Source: Acidobacteriota bacterium
GTDB lineage: Bacteria; Acidobacteriota; UBA6911; RPQK01; JADFOI01
Reading direction: 5' to 3'
DNA length: 5,027 nt
Assembly: GCA_029942065.1 (NCBI GenBank)
Contig: JAPYTY010000180.1
Span: forward strand, 1-5,027
A program made the translations under genes and the position numbers. The notes beneath the pieces are model-generated. The model did not search any database, was not told the DNA's origin, and worked only from the letters and a program-made list of their open reading frames with translations. Of this stretch, positions 4,526-5,027 are shown piece by piece. Position 1 is the first letter of the stretch, and every line of letters begins with the position of its first letter.

Positions 4526-5027
4526 CTAACCATCCAGATCAGGATATCTCAAATGAAAGTCGGTGGCATCCTGGTAGTGTTTGGCCAGAGCCAGGATCTC
4601 CGCCTCGGCATGCAGCTTCCCCACAAAAGTCATGGCACTCGGCGTTCCGTCCTCGGTGAAACCGTTGGGCACCACCACACAGGGGTGTCCGGTGAGATTG
4701 GTCAGCGGTGTGTTGAGCCCCAACGGATTGGTGATCGGAGTTCCTGGCTCACTGGGAGGAACCACGATCACATCCACCCGGGAAAGCAGCTGGTTCATCT
4801 CTCCCATGAGTCGTAACCGATGCCGGTCCGCCTGGATGTACTGGACCGCCGGAATAATCTGGCCTGCACGCAGAATGACCGGCCAAAAACTATCCGGACC
4901 CATCAGCTCGATTCTCCGGCTTCGTGTTAGCTCATCAAGGCTCGCCGCGGCATCTGCAAACAACATCACCCACTGCACATCCACCGGATAGTCGGGGAAC
5001 TCGACCGGAATCAGGTTCAGGCCCAGT
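4526..5027 (-). CDS. Amidase-signature family enzyme, C-terminal part, cut by window edge
   Basis: The visible 166 residues are the C-terminal third of an amidase-signature hydrolase (relatives of GatA and other amidases), which cleave or transfer amide nitrogen with a Ser-cisSer-Lys triad. That triad lies in the N-terminal region outside the window, so activity cannot be judged. The frame is open to the right edge and begins LGLNLIPVEFPDYPVDVQWVM. Recognisable parts are the helix FADAAASLDELTRSRR, a tail segment RLRLMGEMNQLLSRVDVIVVPPSEPGTP (the VDVIVVPP strand is typical of the family), LTNLTGHPCVVVPNGFTEDGTP (family pattern N.tG.P...vP.G) and FVGKLHAEAEILALAKHYQDATDFHLRYP. The last of these resembles stand-alone amidases more than GatA. 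A GTG at 4984 is internal, not the start. No terminator is evident before the MxaD-like gene 45 bases on, so the two may be co-transcribed. Confidence 0.9.
   Translation of the reverse strand, partial: LGLNLIPVEFPDYPVDVQWVMLFADAAASLDELTRSRRIELMGPDSFWPVILRAGQIIPAVQYIQADRHRLRLMGEMNQLLSRVDVIVVPPSEPGTPITNPLGLNTPLTNLTGHPCVVVPNGFTEDGTPSAMTFVGKLHAEAEILALAKHYQDATDFHLRYPDLDG

Noticed and set aside
4581..4991. Plus-strand open frame of 136 codons opposite the amidase gene
   Set aside because: The minus-strand frame gives a convincing amidase C-terminus that continues to the window edge. The plus-strand frame is a shadow.

Overview
The window is about 5 kb of a Gram-negative-type bacterial chromosome. 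It is gene-dense: five of the six genes lie on the minus strand and one short gene lies on the plus strand. Strong AGGAGG-type ribosome binding sites, a Tat-exported molybdenum hydroxylase and an MxaD-like START-domain protein point to a free-living Gram-negative bacterium. Acidobacteriota or a similar soil, water or marine phylum is a guess I cannot prove. Sampled stretches of the minus-strand genes are about 52-65% GC, while 3601-3960, mostly the plus-strand gene, is about 46% by hand count.

Read in the minus-strand direction (right to left), the layout is as follows. The C-terminal part of an amidase-signature enzyme runs in from the right edge (5027 to 4526). Next is a small MxaD-like SRPBCC protein (4480 to 4058). 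Then comes an intergenic unit (about 3419-4078) bounded by inverted repeats, which carries a plus-strand GxxExxY / PDDEXK_3 gene (3554-3949) and a large palindrome. After it come pyrD, a class 2-type dihydroorotate dehydrogenase (3414 to 2302), and pyrE, orotate phosphoribosyltransferase (2256 to 1576). These carry out consecutive steps of UMP synthesis. Last is a two-gene molybdenum hydroxylase locus: a Tat-signal 2Fe-2S subunit (1477 to 881), overlapping by 8 bases the N-terminal part of the large molybdopterin subunit (888 to 1, cut by the left edge).

The most unusual part is 3419-4078. Its roughly 48-base ends are inverted copies of one another, made of words such as CCACCAAGACAC and ACCACAAAGACAC, and they enclose a nuclease-fold gene of different base composition and opposite orientation. 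One end supplies the last residues and the stop codon of the MxaD-like gene. The other end supplies the apparent Shine-Dalgarno sequence of pyrD. This looks like a small mobile or formerly mobile repeat unit inserted between two genes, with gene ends remodelled around it. Its nuclease homologue seems to have lost the conserved acidic residue of the PD-(D/E)xK core. A second point of interest is that the pyrD product has class 2 architecture but carries cysteine (C182) where class 2 enzymes normally have the catalytic serine.
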